The notes under the pieces are model-generated. The model was given only the letters and a program-made list of their open reading frames with translations. It searched no databases and was not told the origin of the DNA. A DNA stretch of 54,725 nt from JBDLID01 sp039715055. Lineage in GTDB: Bacteria; Desulfobacterota; Desulfobulbia; Desulfobulbales; Desulfocapsaceae. Numbering within the stretch: the first letter of the stretch is position 1; each line of letters begins with the position of its first letter. A program made the translations under genes and the position numbers. The stretch covers positions 1 through 54,725 of the forward strand of contig JBDLID010000002.1 of NCBI GenBank assembly GCA_039715055.1. The letters run 5' to 3'. This document shows positions 9,095 through 16,825 of the stretch, piece after piece.

Positions 9095-9925
9095 TCAGGA
9101 ATTTCTCGTCGCCCGGCTTCTTCTTTGTCGCCAGTTGTTTTGACCGGTGGATTTATCAATGAATTGCTTGATCGAAGAAAAGTAGAGTTTACCGGCCACC
9201 AGGAAGATGGAGTTGTGGTCGGCACCGGGGACTATTTGAAATTCCTTGCTTCTGGCACCGCTTGCGGCCTGGAGCTTTTCCCCCTCTGTCGGGGCGATCA
9301 ACTGGTCTCTGGCTCCGTGGAGAATATAGGTGGGCTTGGTCACCCGGCTGATTTTTTCCAGATTGTTGAAGCAGTCCTCCTCGCTAAGCCCATATCTGTC
9401 AGGGATGATACCCAGTGTTGCCGCCAGTGGCAGGGTATCGCCAAAACCGCTGTCCAGGATCAATCCCTTGATCTCACTGTCATTGGCGGCGGCCAGATCG
9501 ATTGCACAGGCTGAGCCCAGCGAACGACCCATGATAAAAAGGGGGCCGTCACCGTTTTCAGCAGTTTGGGTTTTCTTCACCTGATCAAAGATGGCTGCAG
9601 CGTCAGCGAGCATCAGGCTCACTGTTGGGGAGGATTCGCTCCACCCGTAGCCGCGGTAGTCGCAGACAAGAAAATTAATTCCGACCTCGTTAAACTGAGG
9701 GCCGATAGTATCGTAATCCGCTACGGTTTCACCATTGCCATGAAAAAACAGGATAGTGGGATAAGAAGAGTCAACTTTGAAAAAGCGACAGCCTATTTTT
9801 GCGCCGTCATCCATGGTGAAAAACAGGTCTTTACAATCTGCTGGCAGTGGTGTGGGCGTCAGGCAGACAGGGTGAAATATATGGGATAAAATTTCAGGAT
9901 GGTCCAGTTTGTGTTGTGGGCTCAT
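9095..9925 (-). CDS. alpha/beta hydrolase
   Basis: 276 residues with the alpha/beta-hydrolase fold of the serine aminopeptidase/BEM46-like group. The oxyanion segment is LFFHGNGETVADY, the nucleophile elbow GRSLGS (Ser135), the acid ARDQLIAP (Asp207) and the base GADHNS (His237), so the triad looks complete. No signal peptide is seen, which suggests a cytoplasmic esterase or peptidase-like enzyme with unknown substrate. The C-terminus is unusually basic (WRQRRSRATRNS). Confidence 0.85.
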   Translation of the reverse strand: MSPQHKLDHPEILSHIFHPVCLTPTPLPADCKDLFFTMDDGAKIGCRFFKVDSSYPTILFFHGNGETVADYDTIGPQFNEVGINFLVCDYRGYGWSESSPTVSLMLADAAAIFDQVKKTQTAENGDGPLFIMGRSLGSACAIDLAAANDSEIKGLILDSGFGDTLPLAATLGIIPDRYGLSEEDCFNNLEKISRVTKPTYILHGARDQLIAPTEGEKLQAASGARSKEFQIVPGADHNSIFLVAGKLYFSSIKQFIDKSTGQNNWRQRRSRATRNS

Positions 9926-10271
9926 AGCGGTGTCTTGGTGGTCAAAGATAGTAATAGTGGTATTTATTGGGCGAAGTATAGAAAGTTTTTATAAAAAAAT
10001 CCAGGCAACTGTTTTGTGACAGTAGTGGAAGGTTAGCTGGATAATCTGGATGATTGAAAAGACGAAAATGGCGGGCAATGACAGTCCTGTAACCCCTGGT
10101 CATGGAGGTGCTGGAGGATCGTGTCTGTTTTAAACTTGGGGAATGGAAAACAAGCAATTTGGCTGAGGGGCAAGGAAAGGTTGACTGAAAATGCGAACGT
10201 TTTCAGCCAACCTGTGGCGCATAATCGGGAGGCAATGGTCATCTCTGGAAAGCTGCGAGACCTGGTTTGAA
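9926..10271. other. 346-bp intergenic region
   Basis: No convincing coding potential; open frames here are short with poor composition. It contains the hairpin at 10178-10213. The upstream flank of the hydrolase (about 9926-10010) is AT-rich and may hold its promoter, but no clear -35/-10 pair was found. Confidence 0.5.
10178..10213 (-). terminator. hairpin downstream of cNMP-binding gene
   Basis: Inverted repeat of 14 nt per arm (10178-10191 and 10200-10213) with one mismatch and an 8-nt loop, about 58 bp past the minus-strand stop at 10272. No strong U-tract follows (TTTCCTT), so it could be a terminator or an RNA-stabilising hairpin. Confidence 0.4.
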
Positions 10272-11375
10272 TCAGTTGATTTTCCGGCCTCTGACTTCGT
10301 CGAGGCGCCGCATCCCTTCCATTAGAAGCTTCATAAAATAGCCAATTTCCGGAGTCTCAAAGTCTTCCGGCGGAATTCCCGGGGTAAAGCGGAAGCGCCC
10401 ATCCTGTTCTTTAAGGAGTTCGTAAAAGGCACTTTCCCCTTCCTGGTTGGCATAACTGGCCTTGATGAGCGAGCCCTGGCGAAAGGAAAAGCGGGCTGTT
10501 CCTTTGGACAGTTCATTGATGGTCAGAATCCCGGTCTTATGGTTCATGTTCAGGGTCTGAAAGAGTGCCTCGGCAGGAATTTCGGCAAGGTTGCCGATCA
10601 TCCCCGAGGAGAGGTCTTCGGCTCTTACGAGGTTGGATTTGGTCAACCGTTTAGCCATCAGCCGGGTAAAGTAGAGCTGGATGGACGGGTACTGATCAAG
10701 TATTTTCTGGAAATTTTTTCGGTCGATATAGAGGATGGAAGTCGGTTCAATGACCTGAATGGTAGCACCGACCTTGTCGTTGCAGATCAGGCTCATTTCA
10801 CCGAAGACTTCACCTTTTTTCAGGGTCGAGATGGTTATTCCGGCATCATTGAGGACATTGACCGCCCCCTTGATGATGATAAAGAAATTGCCCCCGGGAT
10901 CGCCCTTGCGGATAACTAGATCGCCAACATTGTATTTGTGAAGTTTGAAATACTGAACAACCTTATCAAGATTATTTTCATCGATATTCTTAAAAAAGGC
11001 AAAATCGCTGAAGAGGTGGAGCATCGAGGCCAGTTCATTGGAATAGGTCTCGTCAGTTTCCGTCATGACAGGAAAATTATCTTCAGGCCCGTGTTCAAGA
11101 CGAAGGGAACCTGTACAACCGCTGCAGGTTATCATGCATACCGGAATACGGTCCGCCCGTTCATACTGGATAATAATTTTTGTCAGGTCTCCGTTGAGGA
11201 TTTTGCATTTTTCCTTGTCCAGCGGCGAGTGAATGATGGCCGTTGTGATAAAAGAGTTTTCCTCCTCACTGGCCATGGAGATGGTGATCCCGGTTACGAC
11301 GAAGTGATCGTCATAGGCATACAAGGGACAACGATTGTTCTCAATGACTTTGAAAAGTACCTTGGGAAATCCCAT
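10272..11375 (-). CDS. cyclic-nucleotide-binding / DUF4388 (PATAN-like) signalling protein
   Basis: 367 residues. Residues 1-130 are an unrecognised domain. About 130-245 is a cNMP-binding domain (GDLVIRKGDPGGNFFIIIKG, LKKGEVFGEMSLI). About 255-355 is a DUF4388/PATAN-type domain (ALFQTLNMNHKTGILTI, ARFSFRQGSLIKA, AFYELLKEQDGRFRFTPG). There is no DNA-binding helix-turn-helix, so it is not a Crp-type regulator. It is more likely a cytoplasmic adaptor. The cNMP phosphate cassette lacks the classical Arg pair, so nucleotide binding is uncertain. It is monocistronic as far as visible. Confidence 0.8.
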   Translation of the reverse strand: MGFPKVLFKVIENNRCPLYAYDDHFVVTGITISMASEEENSFITTAIIHSPLDKEKCKILNGDLTKIIIQYERADRIPVCMITCSGCTGSLRLEHGPEDNFPVMTETDETYSNELASMLHLFSDFAFFKNIDENNLDKVVQYFKLHKYNVGDLVIRKGDPGGNFFIIIKGAVNVLNDAGITISTLKKGEVFGEMSLICNDKVGATIQVIEPTSILYIDRKNFQKILDQYPSIQLYFTRLMAKRLTKSNLVRAEDLSSGMIGNLAEIPAEALFQTLNMNHKTGILTINELSKGTARFSFRQGSLIKASYANQEGESAFYELLKEQDGRFRFTPGIPPEDFETPEIGYFMKLLMEGMRRLDEVRGRKIN

Positions 11376-11740
11376 GAGATATTTCTATGTTAGAGTTTGT
11401 TGGATAAGGGTTTTCGGAAGCTGATTTACCTGTCCTGATATTTAATATATATCAGCTTACTACGCCAGGTCAATTCTACAATCAAGAAACTTCCGGCAAC
11501 AAATATTTATGTGAGCACCATTTTATTGTGGGAGAAGGAGTAAAGGAAGCCCGATTTTTGCTCCACCCCTGAGGGCACACTGGCTTGAGTTCGATCCGCC
11601 ATGCTGAAGTATCTTGTGGTTGTTGAAAACGGTGATGACTAAGGGTAGCCTAGTTTTTATTGGCATATTTTGAGAATTATGCTTATTTTCCCTCCATCGA
11701 TCAGGAATATCTGGTCGAGAACCGTTAGAGTGGAGAAATT
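11376..11740. other. 365-bp intergenic region between divergent genes
   Basis: Lies between the divergent cNMP-binding gene (minus) and the pentapeptide gene (plus), so promoters for both should be here. No clear hexamer pair, riboswitch or convincing small gene was recognised. GTGGAGA just before 11741 is the ribosome-binding site of the downstream gene. Confidence 0.5.
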
Positions 11741-12853
11741 ATGAATCGTCTGAGATTATCGACCAGCCTCTTATCCTGTCTGCTGCTGATTATACCGGTA
11801 CAACTTGCTGCCGGACAGGAAAAAGCAGCCCTGATAAAAAAGAATCTTGAAACACTGCTCAATACCAAAAGCTGTCCCCGCTGTAATCTGCAGGGAGTGA
11901 ACCTTAACCGTGTTGATCTTACCGGCGCAAATCTTGAGGGAGCTGACCTCAGGCAAGCCAAGTTATTTCTTGCCAATCTCGCAAAGGCCAATTTGAGAAA
12001 TGCCAATCTGCGTGAAGCCACTTTTGGTGGAGCCGACCTTGGCGGAGCAGACCTGCGGGGCGCCGACCTCAGGCGAACAAAATTTGCCGGAGCATATCTC
12101 AAGGGAACGATGTTTGACGGTGAGTTTATCTACAGTCAGCTGAAAACCAGTGAAGGGATGCCGGTTATTAAGGAAAAGGTGTTTGTCCAGGACGCTGTCA
12201 GGCCAAAACAGCTTCCCGAACGGCAGGATGTGAAAATTCAGGGACGCAGGGATTTTGAGGAGGCACCACCAGTGCTTCCATCAGGGACAGCTGCGGATGA
12301 GTCAGCTCAAGAGGTTGTCAAACTGATTCCGGTTGATCAGGCGCCGGCTGTATCTGAAAATAACCGGCAGGACCCGGTGTTGCGTACTGGACCAGTGAGG
12401 GGTCAGTCATCACCTGTCAAATCTGCATCTCAGGGAAGTAAGAAGGTTGGATCAGCTGATGGTGGCAGCAGTATCAAACTGCAGAAAATAACGGCTGATT
12501 CCGGTTCGGCCGGTTCGGTTGAAAATGATTTATCTCCCCAGAAAAAACAGTTTAATGTCAAAAAGGCCGGCCAGATATCTGCTGTAAAGCTACCTGCGCC
12601 GGCAGCTCAGCCGGTCAGGGCAACAAAGAAAAGTACACTTGATATCAAGGATCCTGTTACGGTGTCACAATCCATCGAAAAGCAGCAGGACTCCTCGGAA
12701 ATTGTTGAAATTCAAAAGAGTTATAAGGCGGTCCCCGGTGCAGTAGATGAGAAAGTACCGACTGACTCCATTCCTGTTTTTAAAAGCAGGCCTGTTAAAA
12801 AAAAAACCTTAACAATCAACCTGCCACTGCGACAACAAAAAGCGGTGGCATAA
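11741..12853 (+). CDS. pentapeptide-repeat exported protein, N-terminal part (frame broken)
   Basis: 370 residues as read. There is a signal peptide at residues 1-27, then LLNTKSCPRCNLQGVNLNRVD and about 14 pentapeptide repeats (A[D/N]LxG type) to about residue 130, predicting a right-handed beta-helix. A long Pro/Lys/Ser-rich, low-complexity linker follows. The frame ends 45 bp after a run of ten A (12797-12806). A -1 shift there joins it to the next frame, which carries a second Cys-motif/pentapeptide domain. Full length would be about 600 residues. Function is unknown; the export signal suggests a periplasmic or surface role. Confidence 0.75.
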   Translation: MNRLRLSTSLLSCLLLIIPVQLAAGQEKAALIKKNLETLLNTKSCPRCNLQGVNLNRVDLTGANLEGADLRQAKLFLANLAKANLRNANLREATFGGADLGGADLRGADLRRTKFAGAYLKGTMFDGEFIYSQLKTSEGMPVIKEKVFVQDAVRPKQLPERQDVKIQGRRDFEEAPPVLPSGTAADESAQEVVKLIPVDQAPAVSENNRQDPVLRTGPVRGQSSPVKSASQGSKKVGSADGGSSIKLQKITADSGSAGSVENDLSPQKKQFNVKKAGQISAVKLPAPAAQPVRATKKSTLDIKDPVTVSQSIEKQQDSSEIVEIQKSYKAVPGAVDEKVPTDSIPVFKSRPVKKKTLTINLPLRQQKAVA

Positions 12854-13539
12854 ATATCGCAAGCCTTGACCGGGAAGTCTCTGCCAGTGGTACGATTCTG
12901 CCTGGAAAACAGTTGGAGCAGAAAGATGAAGGTGGGGCAGAAACTCGGGCCACAATCAGCGGGCTGTCACCCAATGAAAAGGCAACCATTAGCAAAGATG
13001 AAGTGATCATTGTTCAGTCCAGGCAGTCCAGGCAGTCCAGGCCTCCTATGACCTCTACGTCAAAAAGTACCCCTCAATTACCGGCCAGTCCTCAGCAGGT
13101 CAAAAAAGCTCCCAGAATATCCGCTGTCACCCTGCCTTCTGCTCCAAACACTGTGAGCGGGCCTGTTATCATGAATAAGCAGTCAGCGACGCAGAAACCC
13201 GTAACCATTCCGGTTCAGCCAACAAAAAAAGCCCTGGCCAATGTACAAAAACTGCTGAGCTCCGGCAGGTGCTATAATTGTGATCTGAAGAATATACGGC
13301 TGGAAAAAAGGAATCTGACAGGAGCTGACCTGGAAGGCGCTGATCTTGCCGGAGCCAGACTCGACGGCTCCAGGCTGGCGGGAGCCAACTTGCAGGGTGT
13401 GAATTTTTCCAATGCATCACTGAAAAATGTCGACTTCAGCGGGGCGGATTTGTATCAGGCTGATCTTGGTGGAGCCGATCTGAGCGGAGCCTTGCTGGAA
13501 GGGGCGTCCCTGGAGGGAGCTAAAAACGTAAAGAGATGA
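12799..13539 (+). CDS. pentapeptide-repeat protein, C-terminal part (continuation of 11741 gene)
   Basis: The frame is open from 12799, inside the A10 run, to 13539. The first possible start is TTG at 12913, with no signal peptide. It has a linker with an SRQ repeat, then LLSSGRCYNCDLKNIRLEKRN and about 12 pentapeptide repeats to the C-terminus. The Cys-x-x-Cys-[N/D]-L lead-in mirrors that of the upstream frame (CPRCNL), so the two are duplicated halves of one protein. Read alone it would be an unexported fragment. It is best viewed as the 3' half of a frame-interrupted gene. Confidence 0.7.
   Translation, partial: KKNLNNQPATATTKSGGINIASLDREVSASGTILPGKQLEQKDEGGAETRATISGLSPNEKATISKDEVIIVQSRQSRQSRPPMTSTSKSTPQLPASPQQVKKAPRISAVTLPSAPNTVSGPVIMNKQSATQKPVTIPVQPTKKALANVQKLLSSGRCYNCDLKNIRLEKRNLTGADLEGADLAGARLDGSRLAGANLQGVNFSNASLKNVDFSGADLYQADLGGADLSGALLEGASLEGAKNVKR
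13015..13041 (+). repeat. three tandem 9-bp repeats (CAGTCCAGG)
   Basis: Three perfect consecutive copies at 13015-13023, 13024-13032 and 13033-13041. They are in phase and encode an SRQ tripeptide repeat in the linker of the pentapeptide protein. The unit is a multiple of three, so copy-number change would alter length without shifting frame. Confidence 0.9.
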
Positions 13540-13571
13540 ATCGTAAACCTTGTTTTATCCTTGGTGTGACA

Positions 13572-14144
13572 CTAGGAATTTTCGGTTATGCGGATGAGAG
13601 CCTTTTCGACCCTTTCCTCGCAGGTAATATCATCAGAGCGAAGAATATTTTCGACATTATCAAGAATCATCTGGAGTTTGGAAGAATGAATCTCCAACTG
13701 TTGAATTGTTCTGCCGGCTGCCTCTTCTGTCACATCCATGGCCTGCCTCAGATCGCTGGCGTTGCGAAACAGGGACAACATGTTTGATATTTTTTCCAGC
13801 CTGAGAAATAATTCATCAAAATTGATCGGTTTTTCCAGATAATCACAGGCGCCTTTTTTCATTGCTTCAACAGCGCTGTCCACTGATGAGTGGGCGGTGA
13901 TCACAATGACCTCGATGGCGCTGTTGTACCCCTTGGCAATTTCCAGCACGTCGATACCACCGAGATCCCCCGGCATCATTAAATCAGTCAGGACCACGTC
14001 GATATGCTGCTGATCAAATGATCGTGTCGCCTCATATCCGTCTTTTGCAACGATTACCTCATAATTGGCTTTTATTAATCGCTGCTCAAGGAGCCGCCTG
14101 ATTACCGGATCATCGTCGACGATTAGGATGGTAAGGTTTTGCAT
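13572..14144 (-). CDS. response regulator with C-terminal coiled coil
   Basis: 190 residues. Residues 1-125 are a receiver domain with the acidic DDD cluster (ILIVDDDPV), phospho-acceptor Asp in VLTDLMMPGDLGGIDVL (with a small insertion after the MMP), Thr in VITAHSS and Lys in YLEKPI. The last ~65 residues are predicted helical or coiled coil with no DNA-binding motif. GAGG precedes the ATG. It is the last gene of the minus-strand che cluster and probably relays the CheA signal to an unknown output. Confidence 0.87.
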   Translation of the reverse strand: MQNLTILIVDDDPVIRRLLEQRLIKANYEVIVAKDGYEATRSFDQQHIDVVLTDLMMPGDLGGIDVLEIAKGYNSAIEVIVITAHSSVDSAVEAMKKGACDYLEKPINFDELFLRLEKISNMLSLFRNASDLRQAMDVTEEAAGRTIQQLEIHSSKLQMILDNVENILRSDDITCEERVEKALIRITENS

Positions 14145-14159
14145 GGTCGATGCCTCAGA

Positions 14160-14996
14160 TTATTTCTTCTGGTAAAATAATGAACGAAGGTGTCTTTTGG
14201 GAACAAATCGCGGACAGACTCCTGTTAGGGATTCAGTGGATCCTATGAGTAAGAAACCGTCATCAGCCAGGCTGTCGGCAATTTTATTAAAAAGTTTTTT
14301 ACGGTCCACCATGGTGAAATAGATTGCAACATTACGACAGAAAATAATATCGAATTTGCCAAGGGCGGAAAAGGGCAGCATCAGGTTGAGTTTTCTAAAA
14401 TTGACCATGGCACGGATCTCATCCTTTATTTTCCATGAATCACCAAAGGCTGTAAAGTATTTCTGTAGCTGGTTGCGTGGCAGACCACGTTCTATTTCGA
14501 ATTTATTAAATTTTCCGTAGCTTGCCTGTGAGACGGCATTGTCGGAAATGTCGGTTCCGAGAAGCTTGAAGGAATAGGAAGAGAGGTCTGGTACCAGTTC
14601 CTTGATGATTATGGCCACAGAGTAGAGTTCCTGGCCTGTTGATGCAGCGGCGCTCCAGATTTTTATATTGGTTTTCAAGCGGGGAGACGCCGGGCTTCGA
14701 GCATCGATCAATTCGGGCAGGAGTTTGTGTTTCAGGAGGTCAAAAGGGGCCTTGTCACGGAAGAAGAGAGTTTCATTGGTGGAGATGGCATCGACGATTT
14801 GTCTTTCTATACGTTTTGTGCCATCCCTTTTTGCCTTGTTATAGAATTCTCTGTAGTTCTGGCAGCCATTTTCTTCAGCAATGGCTCCCAGCCTTGTCTC
14901 AAAGAGATAAGCCTTGGACTGGTCAAGAAAAATTCCTGAAATATCATGGATATATTGACCGACAAGTTTGAGTTCTTCCGGAGTGATTTTCAGCAT
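14160..14996 (-). CDS. cheR: chemotaxis protein methyltransferase CheR
   Basis: Methylates receptor glutamates using S-adenosylmethionine. It has an N-terminal helical domain, then the SAM-binding fold: IKIWSAAASTGQELYSVAII, LLGTDISDNAVSQA, FDIIFCRNVAIYF and DDGFLLIGSTESL. The classical GCSTGEEPYS appears here as SAAASTGQELYS. The frame extends to a TTG at 15026, but the ATG at 14996 (MLKITPEEL) starts at the expected domain edge. It lies between cheB and the receiver gene on the minus strand. Confidence 0.92.
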   Translation of the reverse strand: MLKITPEELKLVGQYIHDISGIFLDQSKAYLFETRLGAIAEENGCQNYREFYNKAKRDGTKRIERQIVDAISTNETLFFRDKAPFDLLKHKLLPELIDARSPASPRLKTNIKIWSAAASTGQELYSVAIIIKELVPDLSSYSFKLLGTDISDNAVSQASYGKFNKFEIERGLPRNQLQKYFTAFGDSWKIKDEIRAMVNFRKLNLMLPFSALGKFDIIFCRNVAIYFTMVDRKKLFNKIADSLADDGFLLIGSTESLTGVCPRFVPKRHLRSLFYQKK

Positions 14997-15071
14997 ACAG
15001 GAATATCTCTGAGGGTCCTGCGGCAACCCATAGTTGAGAGTGAAGGTTTGATGTTCATCCCCGGATTACTG

Positions 15072-16193
15072 TCAGCGAATGGTTTTAGTGATCTCGCCGG
15101 CAATTTTATTTAAGGGGACGACAATATTGGCCATACCTGATTCAACTGGAGTTTTGGGCATTCCGTAGACAACACAGGTGGCCTCATTCTGAGCGATAAT
15201 AAATGCGCCCTTGTTCTTCAGGACTTCCAGGCCCCTGGTCCCGTCAGAGCCCATGCCGGTCATGATAACTGCAGTTGCCCGGCCGACATAGTAATCACCC
15301 ACCGATCGGAAAAGATAGTCAGCTGAAGGGCGACATGAGTTTTCCGGGGGATCATTGGTTAACTTGATGAGCCGTTTGGAACCGTCAAGTCCCGCTACCA
15401 GTTTCATCTGTTTTCCCCCGGGGGCAATATAGACCGTGTTGGCCAGAATCGGTTCCCCTTCCTGTGCCTCTTTAATATTTAGTGCACATTTACCGTTAAG
15501 ACTGTTGGCAAGCGACTTGGTAAATACCGGAGGCATATGCTGAACAATAACCACTGGAACCCCAAGGTCACCTGGCAGCATCGGCAGCATTTGAGTCAGG
15601 GCATTGGGTCCACCTGTGGAGATACCTATGGTGACGATTTCGGATTTACCTCTGCGCTGTCCTTCAGTCTTTGATGTCTTTGTGCTTCCATCTGCCGATG
15701 GTCTAGATACTGCAGTTTTTTTCTGCAGTACAGTTCTCTGTCTCTGTGCAACAAAAGGTTTGCGGCCTACGGTTTTGTTTTGAGAACGACTAAAGGCGGT
15801 CAATATTGGTGCAAGCGCCTGTTTGATGGCATTTTTACCCTCTTGCTGAGTAGTTGACTGTGGCTTCAGGATAAAATCAAAGGCACCAAGTTCCAGGGCT
15901 TTCATGGTCATGAAACTTCCATCGTCTGTGAGAGTGGAGAGCATAATAGCCCCGGTTTTCGGGTAATTTTTTTTCAGTTCAGCCAACACCTCAAGTCCGT
16001 TCATCACCGGCATCTCTATATCAAGGGTCAGGAGGTCTGGTTTGAGGGACTTGATTTTTGATATGGCTATTTTACCGTTGTGTGCAACACCAACGACTTC
16101 AACACCCGGCAGCTCCGAGAGGATATCGCTGACAACTTTACGGTAGACGATGGTGTCGTCTACAACCAGTACTCTTAGTTTTGTATTTAACAT
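15072..16193 (-). CDS. cheB: protein-glutamate methylesterase/deamidase CheB
   Basis: Removes methyl groups from chemoreceptors and opposes CheR. The receiver domain (LRVLVVDDT, LLTLDIEMPVMNGLEVL, KPQ) is followed by a linker rich in Lys/Thr/Ser. The methylesterase domain has the triad motifs GISTGGPNAL (Ser), VIVQHMPPVF (His) and MTGMGSDGTRG (Asp). The frame extends to a TTG at 16265 that would overlap cheW, but ATG 16193 (MLNTKLRVL) fits the receiver boundary, so I use it. Confidence 0.94.
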   Translation of the reverse strand: MLNTKLRVLVVDDTIVYRKVVSDILSELPGVEVVGVAHNGKIAISKIKSLKPDLLTLDIEMPVMNGLEVLAELKKNYPKTGAIMLSTLTDDGSFMTMKALELGAFDFILKPQSTTQQEGKNAIKQALAPILTAFSRSQNKTVGRKPFVAQRQRTVLQKKTAVSRPSADGSTKTSKTEGQRRGKSEIVTIGISTGGPNALTQMLPMLPGDLGVPVVIVQHMPPVFTKSLANSLNGKCALNIKEAQEGEPILANTVYIAPGGKQMKLVAGLDGSKRLIKLTNDPPENSCRPSADYLFRSVGDYYVGRATAVIMTGMGSDGTRGLEVLKNKGAFIIAQNEATCVVYGMPKTPVESGMANIVVPLNKIAGEITKTIR

Positions 16194-16236
16194 CGCTTGC
16201 TCATGTCGGGTTGATGGTAATAACTTGAGAGAGTCA

Positions 16237-16710
16237 TTAACTGTTTGAGCTGGTACTATCTTCAATCCGGAGGACTTTTTCTACGTCCAGGATGCCGATC
16301 AATTTGGCCTCAGTTTTATAGACACCGGTGAAGAATTCTCCCTGAATGCCTCCCATATTAGCCGGTGCAGGTTCCATTTTTTCCAGATCTGCCTGAATCA
16401 CATCGCTGATCTGTTTGACCAGCAGGCCGATATGTTCGCCTGGAGAGTTGACGATGATATTTCTCGGATCCTCATCCAGTGATGTTTGACCAAGTCCCAG
16501 TTTTTTTCCCAGATCAATAATGGTCACGATCTGGCCTCTCAGGTTCAAGATGCCTGTGACATAAGAGGGGGCCTGGGGAACCTTGGTCATTTCCATCAGT
16601 TTATTAATTTCCTGAATCTTGAGGATGTCCATCCCGCAAAGAGCACTGCCGACAAGAAACGTTGACAGTTCAACAAGATTTTTAGGTTTATCCGGATCGC
16701 TTGTTTTCAT
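16237..16710 (-). CDS. cheW: chemotaxis coupling protein CheW
   Basis: 157 residues forming a single CheW-like SH3-pair domain: STFLVGSALCGMDILKIQEI, YVTGILNLRGQIVTIIDLGKKLGL and IGLLVKQISDVI. CheW bridges receptors and CheA at the inner membrane. It lies directly between cheA and cheB on the minus strand and is probably co-transcribed with them. No receptor gene is in the window, so the partner receptor must be encoded elsewhere. Confidence 0.93.
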   Translation of the reverse strand: MKTSDPDKPKNLVELSTFLVGSALCGMDILKIQEINKLMEMTKVPQAPSYVTGILNLRGQIVTIIDLGKKLGLGQTSLDEDPRNIIVNSPGEHIGLLVKQISDVIQADLEKMEPAPANMGGIQGEFFTGVYKTEAKLIGILDVEKVLRIEDSTSSNS

Positions 16711-16825
16711 GGTGTTTCCTGAGCTGAATTGATAAGTACATTGAAGCCTTCAACCGACACCTGCCAGGGTCTCAAAGGGTGTTGATAAAAATTTTCATCC
16801 CGGAAGATTGATTGTTGCCGGAGTT

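Noticed and set aside
13015..13041. Tandem 9-bp repeats considered as CRISPR or iteron
   Set aside because: No spacers, in-frame within a coding linker, and only three copies.
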